NCBI RefSeq assembly: GCF_904846715.1
Contig: NZ_CAJHBU010000002.1
Location: forward strand, 124,001 to 188,000
Length of the DNA stretch: 64,000 bases
Direction: 5' to 3'
From: Psychrobacter vallis
GTDB taxonomy: Bacteria > Pseudomonadota > Gammaproteobacteria > Pseudomonadales > Moraxellaceae
Part shown: one piece after another, positions 9,795-19,235 of the stretch
Numbering within the stretch: the stretch's first letter is position 1
Layout of the letters: each line of letters starts with the position of its first letter
Notes under the pieces: generated by a model
Seen by the model: only the letters and a program-made list of their open reading frames with translations
Told to the model about the DNA's origin: nothing
Databases searched by the model: none
Made by a program: the position numbers and the translations under genes

Positions 9795-9958
9795 ACTCAG
9801 TGATTTTAACCATCACCATGAGTAGTGGTAGCTTTTTGCCTGAAAAAAGAGCAGCTAATGCCATCATTCAACGTGATTTGATAAATAGTGTGATAAAAAA
9901 CGTTGAGCGGGTTTTACCGCTTCACGAATAATATAAGCAACCAAAAATAGAGGCCAGC

Positions 9959-12235
9959 ATGACACATATCGACAAAATCAAAGTGACCAAACGTGACGGA
10001 CGATTAGAACTTATTGATTTGGATAAAATTCATAAGGTAATCGAATGGGCAGCTCACGGTTTGGATAATGTGTCGGTGTCACAAGTTGAGCTAAAATCAC
10101 ACATTCAATTTTATGAAGGCATCAAGACTCGTGACATTCATGAGACCATCATCAAGTCTGCTGCCGATCTCATTTCTGAAACAACCCCTGACTATCAATA
10201 TTTAGCCGCGCGTTTGGCAATCTTCCATCTACGTAAGATTGCTTATAATAAATTCACACCGCCGCATCTATATGATCATGTCAAAAAACTGACCGACGCT
10301 GGCAAATATGATGAGCATATCTTGGCTGATTACAGCCGTGCGGAATTTGACGAGCTAGAAGAGTATCTCGATCACTGGCGCGATATGAATTTGGCTTATG
10401 CTGCCGTTGAGCAAATGGCGGGTAAATACCTCGTTCAAGATCGTGTGAGCAAGACTGTCTATGAAAGCCCGCAGTTCTTGTACATGCTGGTCGGTATGTG
10501 CTTGTTTAGCCAGTATGACAAGTCAGATCGCCTAGACTATGTCAAACGCTTCTATGATGCGACGTCTCAGTTCAAAATCTCACTACCAACGCCCATCATG
10601 TCAGGTGTACGTACACCATCACGCCAGTTTAGCTCGTGTGTATTGATCGAATGTGGTGATAGCCTAGACTCAATCAACGCGACCACTAGCGCCATCGTAC
10701 GCTATGTGTCACAGCGTGCTGGCATCGGCATCAACGCGGGTCGTATCCGCGCCCTTGGTAGCCCGATCCGTGGTGGTGAAGCACAGCATACTGGCTGTAT
10801 CCCCTTCTATAAATTGTTCCAAACGGCGGTTAAATGCTGCTCACAAGGTGGCGTGCGTGGCGGTGCTGCGACCCTTTTCTACCCACTATGGCATTTAGAA
10901 GTTGAGTCATTACTGGTACTGAAAAACAACCGCGGCGTCGAAGACAACCGTGTGCGTCATATGGATTACGGCGTCCAGTTAAACAAAACGATGTACACTC
11001 GCCTCATCAAAGGTCAAGACATCTCGCTATTCTCACCAGGTGACACCCCTGGCTTGTATGATGCGTTCTTTGAAGATCAAGACAAGTTCGAAGAGCTATA
11101 TACCAAGTACGAAAATGATCCAAGCATTCGTAGCCGCCAAATTCCAGCAGCAGATTTGTTTAGTCTGATGATGCAAGAGCGCGCCAGTACGGGTCGTATC
11201 TACATCCAAAACGTCGATCATTGCAACACCCATAGTCCGTTTGACGCGACCGTTGCGCCGATTCGCCAGTCAAACCTATGTATGGAAATCGCCCTACCGA
11301 CCAAACCGATGGATAACATCAATGACGAAGAAGGCGAAATCGCGCTTTGTACGCTATCAGCGGTCAACTTGGGTAAAGTCGAAAACGTTAGCGACATTGA
11401 AGAGCCAGCAGAACTAATCGTCCGTGCGCTTGATGCCCTGCTCGACTATCAAGACTATCCAGTCAAAGCCGCTCAAAACGGCAGTATGCGTCGTCGTACG
11501 CTTGGTGTGGGCGTGATTAACTATGCTTATTACCTTGCCAAAAATGGCGTACGCTATTCAGACGACAGCGCGCTTGGTCTGACTCATCAAACGTTTGAAG
11601 CATTGCAATTCTATCTCTTAAAAGCGTCAAACAAATTGGCAAAAGAGCAAGGTGCGTGCCCTGCGTTCAATGAGACGACGTACTCGCAAGGTATCTTGCC
11701 GATTGATACGTATAAAGCCGACTTGGATAAAATCTGCCAAGAGCCACTACATCTTGATTGGGAGACGCTACGTGGCGAAATCACAGAGCACGGTCTACGC
11801 AACTCTACCCTAACCGCCCTGATGCCGTCTGAAACCTCAAGTCAGATCGCCAACGCGACCAACGGTATCGAGCCACCACGCGGTCTGGTGTCTATCAAAG
11901 CGTCAAAAGATGGCATCTTAAAGCAAGTCGTGCCTGAGATTGACAAGTTAAAAGATCAGTACGAGCTACTATGGCAAATGCCAAACAATGACGGTTACCT
12001 AAAGCTGGTCGCTATCATGCAGAAGTTCGTCGATCAAAGTATCTCTGCCAATACCAACTACGATCCCGTTCGTTATGCAGGTGGCCGTGTACCGATGAAG
12101 ATATTGCTAAAAGACTTGCTAAACGCTTATAAAATGGGTGTGAAGACGTTGTACTACCATAACACGCGTGATGGTGCGAACGATGCGCAAGCGGATATGG
12201 AAGATGATTGTGCTGGCGGGGCTTGTAAGATATAG
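9959..12235 (+). CDS. nrdA: Ribonucleoside-diphosphate reductase class Ia, alpha subunit
   Basis: Catalytic large subunit that reduces ribonucleoside diphosphates to deoxy forms with radical transfer from NrdB. At 758 residues it is close to E. coli NrdA (761). Visible features: N-terminal ATP-cone (about 5-95, KVTKRDGRLELIDLDKIHKV), the first redox cysteine in SRQFSSCVLIECGDS, the glycine-rich RAGIGINAGRIRALGSPI, the active-site loop QSNLCMEIALP, and the C-terminal redox pair in DDCAGGACKI. A GAGG ribosome site precedes ATG 9959. The partner nrdB does not follow directly: about 2.9 kb separates them, holding six accessory genes. Confidence 0.98.
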   Translation: MTHIDKIKVTKRDGRLELIDLDKIHKVIEWAAHGLDNVSVSQVELKSHIQFYEGIKTRDIHETIIKSAADLISETTPDYQYLAARLAIFHLRKIAYNKFTPPHLYDHVKKLTDAGKYDEHILADYSRAEFDELEEYLDHWRDMNLAYAAVEQMAGKYLVQDRVSKTVYESPQFLYMLVGMCLFSQYDKSDRLDYVKRFYDATSQFKISLPTPIMSGVRTPSRQFSSCVLIECGDSLDSINATTSAIVRYVSQRAGIGINAGRIRALGSPIRGGEAQHTGCIPFYKLFQTAVKCCSQGGVRGGAATLFYPLWHLEVESLLVLKNNRGVEDNRVRHMDYGVQLNKTMYTRLIKGQDISLFSPGDTPGLYDAFFEDQDKFEELYTKYENDPSIRSRQIPAADLFSLMMQERASTGRIYIQNVDHCNTHSPFDATVAPIRQSNLCMEIALPTKPMDNINDEEGEIALCTLSAVNLGKVENVSDIEEPAELIVRALDALLDYQDYPVKAAQNGSMRRRTLGVGVINYAYYLAKNGVRYSDDSALGLTHQTFEALQFYLLKASNKLAKEQGACPAFNETTYSQGILPIDTYKADLDKICQEPLHLDWETLRGEITEHGLRNSTLTALMPSETSSQIANATNGIEPPRGLVSIKASKDGILKQVVPEIDKLKDQYELLWQMPNNDGYLKLVAIMQKFVDQSISANTNYDPVRYAGGRVPMKILLKDLLNAYKMGVKTLYYHNTRDGANDAQADMEDDCAGGACKI

Positions 12236-12338
12236 ATTCAAGCTCGAAATAAATGATGCAGATGAAACCTTAGTTTAATCTGCATCGCTATTTCTAAGAC
12301 TCATAGTGACCTTATCACCTAATAAAGCGAGGTAACTT

Positions 12339-13286
12339 TTGAATTTATACAAATATAGAGAGTTGAATGAGTTTACACGTGAATCTTTGGAAGAAAACTA
12401 TTTTTGGGCACCTTCAAAAGAAACATTAAACGACCCTTGTGAATGCTACTATTCTACTGAGTCATATAATACGTTCATGGATTTTACTTCCTTGATAGCA
12501 CCTCAAATTAATAAGAATGAGCTTCATAATCAATTTGATTCAATCCAAGACATGATTAAAAGTTCAGGCATTTTTTCCCTTAGTAAGTCTTACAATATTT
12601 CTTCTTTATGGGCTAGTTACGCACAGGGTCATACAGGAATTTGCATTGAATATGATTTAGAAGATTTGATCGGTAAGAATAAAGGTCTTTATCAATGTTT
12701 TGATGTGATGTACTCAGATACTCCACCTGATATTGGAGTTGAGGATATTAGCAATGATTTTCTATTACAAAAAATGATTGGTACTAAGCATTTTGACTGG
12801 GATAAAGAACAGGAATTTAGAATCGTTTGTGATAATCAGGGTAAAAATCATCATCGTTCCGATGCTATTCGAAGCATAATTTTTGGATTAAAAACACCTG
12901 ACGAAAGCAAGAATGAGCTTATGAACTTATTATCTAATAGAAATATTAAGTTCAAACAGTTAGTAAACGATGGTAAAAGCTATGGTTTTCATATACAAAA
13001 TATTGTTAATCCGTTTGATAAAAAAGTCAGTTTAAATGGTAGTACTAATTATGAAAATCTAATTCCGAGTGAAGCTCATATTAAGGATGATCATAAAGTG
13101 TTTAGACCTTACTTATATAAGGTAGCAAGCTTTATGGAGTCTTATCCAGATTGTATAGAAGTAGCTGATATGGACTTCTCACAAATATCAACTACTGAAA
13201 ACCCCATAATTTATGTGAATTTTAAAGAAAAAGATTCGATTTTTCCTTACAGTAAGAAAATTTTTAGAATTAAAGATATGGATTAA
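12339..13286 (+). CDS. DUF2971 domain protein
   Basis: A 315-residue protein. The N-terminal two thirds match the DUF2971 pattern: LYKYRELNEFTRESLEENYFWA, PSKETLNDPCEC, then FSLSKSYNISSLWASYAQGHTGICIEYDL around 85-115, and FDWDKEQEFRIV near 160. The biochemical role of the family is unknown. The start is TTG 12339, with GCGAGG eight bases upstream; no ATG gives a complete domain. Base composition is markedly AT-rich compared with nrdA: 18 G/C of 60 in line 12541 against 35 of 60 in line 11821. That suggests horizontal acquisition into the nrd locus. Confidence 0.75.
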   Translation: MNLYKYRELNEFTRESLEENYFWAPSKETLNDPCECYYSTESYNTFMDFTSLIAPQINKNELHNQFDSIQDMIKSSGIFSLSKSYNISSLWASYAQGHTGICIEYDLEDLIGKNKGLYQCFDVMYSDTPPDIGVEDISNDFLLQKMIGTKHFDWDKEQEFRIVCDNQGKNHHRSDAIRSIIFGLKTPDESKNELMNLLSNRNIKFKQLVNDGKSYGFHIQNIVNPFDKKVSLNGSTNYENLIPSEAHIKDDHKVFRPYLYKVASFMESYPDCIEVADMDFSQISTTENPIIYVNFKEKDSIFPYSKKIFRIKDMD

Positions 13287-13343
13287 GTAAGCTTAGATTG
13301 CATTGAACTTGCGATACCAAACTTTTAGGCTTTTGGCTAAATT

Positions 13344-13538
13344 ATGACTAGAGCACAAAGTACTTGTGATGAGTGCCAATCATCATATTTTATAGATAGC
13401 TCAAAGATGACAAGTTTATGTCCAAATTGCGCTAACAAACTTTATGGCTATCCAAGCTGTGATCATCATTTTGAAGATGGAACTTGTGTAAAATGTGGTT
13501 GGAATGGTCAAGAATCTGATCATATAAAAGAGTCATAG
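13344..13538 (+). CDS. Small zinc-finger-like protein
   Basis: A 64-residue protein with paired CxxC-type motifs: C-D-E-C at 8-11, C-P-N-C at 26-29, then C-D-H-H near 39-42 and C-V-K-C near 48-51. This is enough for one or two zinc ribbons. I do not recognise the family. It is AT-rich like its upstream neighbour and lies 57 bp after the DUF2971 gene on the same strand, so cotranscription is likely. No clear ribosome site is visible upstream of ATG 13344, which lowers confidence in the exact start. Confidence 0.6.
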   Translation: MTRAQSTCDECQSSYFIDSSKMTSLCPNCANKLYGYPSCDHHFEDGTCVKCGWNGQESDHIKES

Positions 13539-13553
13539 TTCATATAGACTTAA

Positions 13554-13937
13554 TTGGGTAAAGCTAAGCTACAACTTATCTCAATTTATAAACAAGTATT
13601 CAATGAGATAACCCTTATGTTCGATACTTTATATGATGCAGACGGTGTACGGATTTATACCTACCATTCATTTGAAGTAAACGATAAGATCTCCGAAAAC
13701 TTGGATTTTTTTCTAGATTACAAAGGCAATATTTACGCTGGTACTGCCTTTTCACTAAATTGCGTGATAGCATCTATGAAAGATACTGTCATAGATTCGC
13801 CATTTAACAACTACTTTTGGGCGCCCTATACCATCGTCATCAAAGAGTTCTCTAGTGAATATTTGATAGCATCAATACTGGAGATAATTAGCGATAAGAC
13901 GGTAGTACTAGAAGACGTTGTTTGTAAGCAAATTTAA
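13554..13937 (+). CDS. Hypothetical protein in the nrd accessory block
   Basis: A 127-residue frame from TTG 13554; the first ATG is at 13617 and would give 106 residues (MFDTLYDADGVRIYTYHSFE). Neither start has a strong ribosome site. The sequence is soluble and mixed alpha/beta in character with aromatic residues, and shows no motif I recognise. It begins 15 bp after the zinc-finger-like gene on the same strand and shares its low G+C. It ends 29 bp before an inverted-repeat element. Function unknown. Confidence 0.55.
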   Translation: MGKAKLQLISIYKQVFNEITLMFDTLYDADGVRIYTYHSFEVNDKISENLDFFLDYKGNIYAGTAFSLNCVIASMKDTVIDSPFNNYFWAPYTIVIKEFSSEYLIASILEIISDKTVVLEDVVCKQI

Positions 13938-13966
13938 ATCGCTCTACTTTGAAATAATGAGCTTCT

Positions 13967-14032
13967 GTAGGGTGCGCCCAGCGCACCGATGATATCGAAA
14001 CTGTGTTTAAAGGTGCGCAAGGCACACCCTAC
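13967..14032. repeat. GTAGGGTG-type inverted-repeat element
   Basis: Two 21-bp arms (13967-13987 and 14012-14032) are inverted with 18 of 21 positions matching. Both start outward with GTAGGGTG and end inward with GCGCACC; the left arm also contains a local GGTGCGC/GCGCACC hairpin. It is a small REP-like palindromic unit between the hypothetical gene and the relBE-type pair, where it could also act as a terminator. Confidence 0.75.
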
Positions 14033-14124
14033 AAATTACACGCAAAAAGATTAACAAATAAGACCTAATTTTCGTGCTAAAATTATCCCTATATTTAGAG
14101 CATAATTTTAACGGAGAATGAATC

Positions 14125-14376
14125 ATGCAACCAATATTTGCGACACAAACAGCCAGTATCTCAGAGCTAAAAAACAATCCTTCTGCACTGATTAAACAAT
14201 CAGATGGTGAGTCGATTGCCATTTTAAACCACAACAAACCCGTGGCTTATTTAGTCTCAACAGACGTTTTTGAGCGCATGATGGAAGCGATGGATGATAT
14301 GGCATTAAGCCAGACCGTGAGCGCCCGGATGAATGATGGTCAGATACCTGTAAAGGTAACTTTAGATGACTTATAG
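14125..14376 (+). CDS. RelB/StbD-type (Phd/YefM-like) antitoxin
   Basis: An 83-residue antitoxin of a type II toxin-antitoxin pair. The N-terminal DNA-binding half has the Phd/YefM-like pattern (SISELKNNPSALIKQSDGESIAILNHNKPVAYLV), and the acidic C-terminal half should wrap the toxin (ending MNDGQIPVKVTLDDL). GGAG precedes ATG 14125. The gene overlaps the toxin gene by 11 bp, the usual coupled arrangement. It probably represses its own promoter. Confidence 0.9.
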   Translation: MQPIFATQTASISELKNNPSALIKQSDGESIAILNHNKPVAYLVSTDVFERMMEAMDDMALSQTVSARMNDGQIPVKVTLDDL

Positions 14377-14653
14377 TCTTGAGTTTCACCCGTTAGCGTT
14401 AAAAGAATGGAAAAAGATAGCACCAAATATTCAGCAGCAGTTTAAGAAAAAATTACAGCAGCGATTATCAAACCCTCATGTGCCTGCGTCAAAACTCTCT
14501 GGACACACAGACACTTATAAAATTAAGTTGCGCACCATAGGTTATCGTCTGGTATATACCGTCAAAGATGACGTGGTGGTCGTTTATGTATTAGCAGTCG
14601 GCAAAAGAGAAAATAACAAAGTATATGACAGTCTAGCGACGCGTCAACCATAA
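14366..14653 (+). CDS. RelE/StbE-type toxin
   Basis: A 95-residue RelE-superfamily toxin, expected to be a ribosome-dependent mRNA interferase. Visible pattern: YSLEFHPLALKEWKKI at the N-terminus, a basic helix (QQFKKKLQQRL), LSGHTDTYKIKLRTIGYRLVYTV in the core, and a C-terminal strand VYVLAVGKRENNKVY with the basic and tyrosine residues typical of active RelE proteins. No truncation is seen. It is translationally coupled to the upstream antitoxin through an 11-bp overlap. Confidence 0.92.
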   Translation: MTYSLEFHPLALKEWKKIAPNIQQQFKKKLQQRLSNPHVPASKLSGHTDTYKIKLRTIGYRLVYTVKDDVVVVYVLAVGKRENNKVYDSLATRQP

Positions 14654-14692
14654 TGAAAACACGTAAACAGCAATGAGAATAACGGAGGTCAT

Positions 14693-15049
14693 GTGCAATA
14701 TACCGCAATCATCAAAGACGGTGGTTTGTTTATCCCAAACGTATTTTCAGACCTAAACGATGGTGGCTCGCATATCGTACAAGTCGAGGTTGATATTGCA
14801 GAGGTGCGTCAGCAGTTAAGCACAAGCGTAGAGTTAAAGACAGACGCGCCGAGAGCACCCAAAAAACAAATGAAGAAGCAGACCAAAAAAGAAGTACAAA
14901 AAACATTGGAAAACGCTGATGTGAGTACCCTACGCAAAAGCGCACTTGATGAATTAGAAGCATTAGATGATAGTGAGCTGAGCGAGATGTTCAAAGCCTA
15001 TATGAACGATGGACAAGAGTCGTCACAGATATCACTAGAGAACCTCTAA
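14693..15049 (+). CDS. Antitoxin-like orphan protein downstream of relBE-type pair
   Basis: A 118-residue protein read from GTG 14693, with GGAGG only four bases upstream; an overlapping ATG at 14691 is in another frame. The N-terminus (QYTAIIKDGGLFIPNVFSDL) resembles a short beta antitoxin or DUF104-like domain. The middle is a basic linker (APKKQMKKQTKKEVQK). The end, AYMNDGQESSQISLENL, closely parallels the end of the RelB-type antitoxin two genes upstream (ARMNDGQIPVKVTLDDL). That suggests a shared toxin-binding tail. It is the last gene of the accessory block before nrdB. Function is inferred only. Confidence 0.6.
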   Translation: MQYTAIIKDGGLFIPNVFSDLNDGGSHIVQVEVDIAEVRQQLSTSVELKTDAPRAPKKQMKKQTKKEVQKTLENADVSTLRKSALDELEALDDSELSEMFKAYMNDGQESSQISLENL

Positions 15050-15146
15050 GCTATAAAGCTATAATCCGAAAACGTGTAATAACATCGAATCAAAGCCAGT
15101 CAAACCCATATAAATTCATAACCATATCAATTATAAAGGCAGTCCC

Positions 15147-16280
15147 ATGACTTACTCGATTTTTTCTCAAACGCCAAACAATGCGCTAAAAGAGCCAATG
15201 TTTTTTGGTCAGCCGGTCAATATTGCCCGCTATGACCAACAAAAGCATCCGATCTTTGAGCAATTGATTGAAAAGCAGCTGTCGTTCTTTTGGCGTCCAG
15301 AAGAAGTTGATGTATCACGTGATCGTATCGATTTTAGCAATCTGTCCTCGCATGAGCAGCACATATTTTTGAGCAACCTCAAGTACCAGACCCTACTCGA
15401 CTCTATCCAAGGTCGTAGTCCCAACGTGGTGCTATTGCCGCTAGTGTCTATCCCTGAGCTTGAAACGTGGATTGAGACATGGTCGTTCTCTGAGACCATT
15501 CACTCACGCAGCTATACGCATATCATTCGCAACATCGTCAATGACCCAAATATCATCTTTGATGACATCATGCAAAATGAGCATATCTTAGGACGTGCTT
15601 CTGATATTGCTCAGTACTATGATGATCTGTACCGCAACTCGCAGCTCTATAGCTTGTACGGTGCCGGTACGCACAACATCAATGGCGAGCAAGTTACGGT
15701 TGATCTGAGATCTCTGAAAAAACAGATGTATCTGTGCATCATGGCGGTCAATGTCCTAGAAGCCATTCGCTTTTATGTGTCGTTTGCCTGCTCGTTTGCC
15801 TTTGCTGAGCGCAAACTGATGGAAGGCAATGCCAAAATTATTAAACTGATCGCGCGTGACGAAGCGCTACATCTGACAGGTACTCAGCACATGCTGAACC
15901 TCATGCGTAATGGTCGTGACGATCCTGAGATGGTCGAGATTGCCGCAGAGTGTTATGAAGACAGTATTGAAATCTTCCGCAAAGCTGCCGAACAAGAAAA
16001 AGAATGGGCAGGCTATCTGTTCAAAGATGGCTCGATGATTGGTTTGAATAAAGACATTCTGTGCCAATATATTGAGTACATCACCAACTTGCGTATGGAA
16101 GCGGTCGGCTTGCCAGCGGCGTTCCCGAAATCAAAATCAAACCCGATTCCGTGGATCAATACATGGTTGTCATCAGACAACGTGCAAGTTGCGCCGCAAG
16201 AGACCGAGATTAGCTCGTACTTGGTGGGTCAGATTGATTCTGATTTATCAGACAGTGATTTTGATGACTTTGAGCTGTAA
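15147..16280 (+). CDS. nrdB: Ribonucleoside-diphosphate reductase class Ia, beta subunit
   Basis: Small subunit carrying the diiron-tyrosyl radical cofactor for NrdA. The 377-residue length matches E. coli (376). Visible family motifs are [21 protein letters not shown], the helix with iron ligands around [41 protein letters not shown], and [13 protein letters not shown] with the Glu/His iron ligands. The end [24 protein letters not shown] is the tail that docks into NrdA. It is followed 58 bp later by a ferredoxin-maintenance gene. Confidence 0.98.
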   Translation: MTYSIFSQTPNNALKEPMFFGQPVNIARYDQQKHPIFEQLIEKQLSFFWRPEEVDVSRDRIDFSNLSSHEQHIFLSNLKYQTLLDSIQGRSPNVVLLPLVSIPELETWIETWSFSETIHSRSYTHIIRNIVNDPNIIFDDIMQNEHILGRASDIAQYYDDLYRNSQLYSLYGAGTHNINGEQVTVDLRSLKKQMYLCIMAVNVLEAIRFYVSFACSFAFAERKLMEGNAKIIKLIARDEALHLTGTQHMLNLMRNGRDDPEMVEIAAECYEDSIEIFRKAAEQEKEWAGYLFKDGSMIGLNKDILCQYIEYITNLRMEAVGLPAAFPKSKSNPIPWINTWLSSDNVQVAPQETEISSYLVGQIDSDLSDSDFDDFEL

Positions 16281-16338
16281 CCGTTTTATGCGTTAATAGT
16301 AGCGGTAATAGCAAAGACATATCCCACTAGGATCAACT

Positions 16339-16605
16339 ATGACTTGGGTAATGACCAGTAAAAAGCAGTTTTACTTGCATGATGACGAGAGTCTGCTTGA
16401 TGGGCTACTGCGCACTGGGCATGAGGTTAATTATCAATGCCGCGAAGGCTACTGTGGCAGCTGCCGAATCAAGCGTATCGCCAGCTCACACGTGGTTGAT
16501 TATCCTTTTGACCCACTGGCCATGATTGAGGAAGATGAAATTCTCCCTTGCTGCTGCCGTGTCCAAGGGGTGATTTATATCAATCATGAACCGCTCGCAA
16601 AGTAA
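16339..16605 (+). CDS. yfaE: 2Fe-2S ferredoxin for NrdB cofactor maintenance (YfaE-type)
   Basis: An 88-residue plant-type ferredoxin. The cluster ligands are visible in CREGYCGSCRIK (C-x4-C-x2-C) with a fourth in the LPCCCR segment. In E. coli the equivalent gene sits directly after nrdB, and the protein delivers electrons to rebuild the diferric-tyrosyl radical; the same position here supports that role. The length fits YfaE (84). AGGA lies upstream of ATG 16339, and a strong terminator follows. Confidence 0.92.
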   Translation: MTWVMTSKKQFYLHDDESLLDGLLRTGHEVNYQCREGYCGSCRIKRIASSHVVDYPFDPLAMIEEDEILPCCCRVQGVIYINHEPLAK

Positions 16606-16687
16606 TGTGGTTGGTGCAAACAATAAATATTATCCTAGCCGTACGTTGTCATGGTTGTATTTCTTTACTTATGATCACCTATAACAA

Positions 16688-16722
16688 AAAGCGCGCTATC
16701 TTTTGAGATAGCGCGCTTTTTT
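16688..16722 (+). terminator. Bidirectional terminator after yfaE
   Basis: Perfect 11-bp stem GCGCGCTATCT/AGATAGCGCGC with a four-base loop, A-run before and T-run after. It separates the convergent yfaE-type and HtrA-type genes. Confidence 0.92.
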
Positions 16723-16750
16723 ATTGCTTATAAAATGCTAAATGTTGTTT

Positions 16751-18076
16751 TTATAAAGGGGCACCATCTCTTTCAAACAACTTTAATAACTCTTCACGCA
16801 TACGGTCACGCTCTGCTTCTGACATCATAGGCACATCTTCTTGCGGCGTACTTTGTAAGCCTTGTTGACCAATACGCTCATCTTCCATCATGACCACTGG
16901 GCGCTCAATCGATTCTTGTACTGGACGTTCCTCTAACAATATCTCTACTTGTGCATTTTTGCCTTGACGCAATATCTGTGCATTCAGTTTGGTATTGGGT
17001 GATTTGCGAGCAACATACTGAATTAAGGTGTTAGCATCTGTCATCTCGACACCATCAATTGTCAAAATGATATCACCGATGCGCAGTCCACTCTTGGCAG
17101 CAGGACCTTCCGGTACAACACTAAGAACCTCTACGCCCGTAGACGTTTCAAGCTGCGTCGGATCACGCAACTGTGACTGTATCTCGATACCGAGCCAGCC
17201 ACGACTCACTCTGCCATCTTTGATAAGAGCAGTCATGACCTGTTCGACGATAGCAGTAGGAATGGCAAAGCCAATACCCATAGAGCCACCAGAACGTGAG
17301 AAGATCACTGTATTAATACCGACCAACTCACCGCGAGCATCAACCAGCGCCCCGCCCGAATTACCGGGATTGATAGCCGCATCGGTTTGAATAAAATCTT
17401 CAAATTTGTTTACGCCCAGCCCAGTACGACCAGTCGCCGAAATGATACCTTGGGTGACCGTTTGCCCCACACCGAATGGATTGCCAATTGCTAGTGCCAA
17501 ATCGCCCACCCGAATAGGATCTTTACGAAAGCCTAATGGTGTCAATCCTGTCATATCAACTTTGATGACAGCCAAATCACTGTCTGGATCCGTACCGACC
17601 ACCTTAGCACGGCTCTTACGACCATCATTGAAGGCGACAGTAATTTCATCTGCTTTTTCGATAACATGAGCATTGGTGACGATATAGCCATCTTCTGACA
17701 CAATCACACCAGAGCCCAAATTGGTGTTGCCCTGCCCTTGTGACGGCCCGCCATGATATTCAAAAAACCGGCGCAAAACGGGATCATCCATATAAGGATG
17801 CTCTGCCATCGTTTGTGTGGTATAGATATTGACGACCGACTGCGATGCACGGGCAACAGCATTATGATAAGAAGAAATAGGTGCTGGAGTATCGGCAACC
17901 GGAGCCGATGCTTGCTGTTCAGCAGGCGTGGTTCTTGGCGGCTCCCACGTATTCTCTGATGTCTTATTCATACTCGTAAACAACCAGATAAATGCAGCAA
18001 TCACTATTAGCAATAAAACCCAAGGTAACCATTTTAATAAGGACGCCTTGTTACTGGTGTTCCGAGATGACGACAT
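16751..18076 (-). CDS. Membrane-anchored HtrA-family serine protease with one PDZ domain (DegS/AlgW-type)
   Basis: A 441-residue envelope protease. It has one N-terminal membrane anchor (about 14-33), a proline/alanine-rich linker, a trypsin-like domain with catalytic triad His137 (TNAHVIEK), Asp167 (DSDLAVIK) and Ser240 (NPGNSGGA), and a single PDZ domain (about 292-385, beginning RGWLGIEI). One anchor and one PDZ domain fit DegS/AlgW, which cleave an anti-sigma factor under envelope stress; DegP/DegQ usually have a cleaved signal and two PDZ domains. The polar C-terminal tail of about 55 residues is longer than in DegS. No anti-sigma gene is nearby, so the stress-sensor role is inferred. 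Confidence 0.9.
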   Translation of the reverse strand: MSSSRNTSNKASLLKWLPWVLLLIVIAAFIWLFTSMNKTSENTWEPPRTTPAEQQASAPVADTPAPISSYHNAVARASQSVVNIYTTQTMAEHPYMDDPVLRRFFEYHGGPSQGQGNTNLGSGVIVSEDGYIVTNAHVIEKADEITVAFNDGRKSRAKVVGTDPDSDLAVIKVDMTGLTPLGFRKDPIRVGDLALAIGNPFGVGQTVTQGIISATGRTGLGVNKFEDFIQTDAAINPGNSGGALVDARGELVGINTVIFSRSGGSMGIGFAIPTAIVEQVMTALIKDGRVSRGWLGIEIQSQLRDPTQLETSTGVEVLSVVPEGPAAKSGLRIGDIILTIDGVEMTDANTLIQYVARKSPNTKLNAQILRQGKNAQVEILLEERPVQESIERPVVMMEDERIGQQGLQSTPQEDVPMMSEAERDRMREELLKLFERDGAPL

Positions 18077-18401
18077 ATAAAACCTCTATAAATTTGATAC
18101 AAACAGACGAAAATAAATTAGATAAAGAAATAATGGTTTACTAAATATAAGTGATCAAGTCCCTCGCTAAAGCCTCACCGTTATATGACAATTCTTGGAT
18201 AAGCTCACGTGTGTAAATTATAACCGTCAACACCGCCTAATTGTAACGTATCGTGTACCATTTCAGTTATTGGCCTTATCTACACTCTTACAGCCTCATG
18301 TTAAAATGGCTATGATAAAAACCGTTGAATATAAAAAAACTATTCATGGTCTATGAATACTTACTCCACTGCACTAATTATAAGTTATAAGGAAAAAAAT
18401 A
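18077..18401. other. 325-bp divergent promoter region
   Basis: Separates the minus-strand HtrA-type gene and the plus-strand Nif3-type gene and should contain both promoters. No gene, repeat or conserved RNA structure is recognisable. Confidence 0.5.
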
Positions 18402-19235
18402 ATGACAGCCAATCCTATCGCAACTGACGCGACGCCTACGACCATTAGCGTACAGGAGTTAACGCAATTTTGTGACGACTACTTATCGGCTGGTGCTTTT
18501 AAAGACTATGCACCCAATGGTTTACAAGTCGACGGTGGACGAGCGGTACAGCGTATCATCACTGGTGTCACCGCTTGCGAAGCCCTAATTGATGCAGCCA
18601 TCGCTGCCAATGCGGATACGATTATGGTGCATCATGGATATTTTTGGAAAGGCGAAGCTGCCACTATCACAGGAATGAAAGGACGACGTATCCGTAAACT
18701 GATGCAACACGGCATCTCTATGATTGGTTATCATCTGCCTCTTGATGCGCATCCAGTCGTTGGCAACAATGCCAAACTGGCTGAGATGCTAGATATGACC
18801 ATTGTTGGTGCTCTCTATCCTAGCGAATCCCATCCTGTTGGTAATATCGCGACTTGTATACCACAAAATGCTGATAGCCTCATTGCTCAGATTACCAAAG
18901 CCTTGGGACGCACACCATTACATGTTTCTGCCAATTATGCGCATGTTAGCAGTAATACTATTGCAAAAGGTGATGACAAGCTTATCGAACGTGTGGGTAT
19001 TTGTACGGGTGGTGCGCAAGATATGATTGAGCAAGCCTCGATGATGGGCTGTGACGCATTTATCTCTGGTGAAATATCGGAGCGTACCACGCATATCGCT
19101 CGCGAGCTTGGCATTGATTATTTTGCTTGTGGGCATCATGCGACAGAACGTGGTGGCATTCAAGCATTGGGTGAGATCATTGCTCAGCAGTTTGGGTTAC
19201 CAGTGACCTTTATTGATATTGATAATCCTGCTTAG
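18402..19235 (+). CDS. Nif3-like dinuclear metal-centre protein
   Basis: A 277-residue member of the NIF3/YbgI/DUF34 family, which forms hexameric toroids with a dinuclear metal site. Features: FCDDYLSAGAFKDYAPNGLQVDG at the N-terminus, the metal-binding IMVHHGYFWKGE near 76-88, ISMIGYHLPLDAHPVVGNN near 106-124, VGICTGGAQDMIEQA near 198-212, and the C-terminal CGHHATERGGIQALGEII. All expected His/Glu metal ligands seem present. The cellular role is uncertain; hydrolase or metal-trafficking roles have been proposed. AAGGA precedes the start. Confidence 0.93.
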   Translation: MTANPIATDATPTTISVQELTQFCDDYLSAGAFKDYAPNGLQVDGGRAVQRIITGVTACEALIDAAIAANADTIMVHHGYFWKGEAATITGMKGRRIRKLMQHGISMIGYHLPLDAHPVVGNNAKLAEMLDMTIVGALYPSESHPVGNIATCIPQNADSLIAQITKALGRTPLHVSANYAHVSSNTIAKGDDKLIERVGICTGGAQDMIEQASMMGCDAFISGEISERTTHIARELGIDYFACGHHATERGGIQALGEIIAQQFGLPVTFIDIDNPA

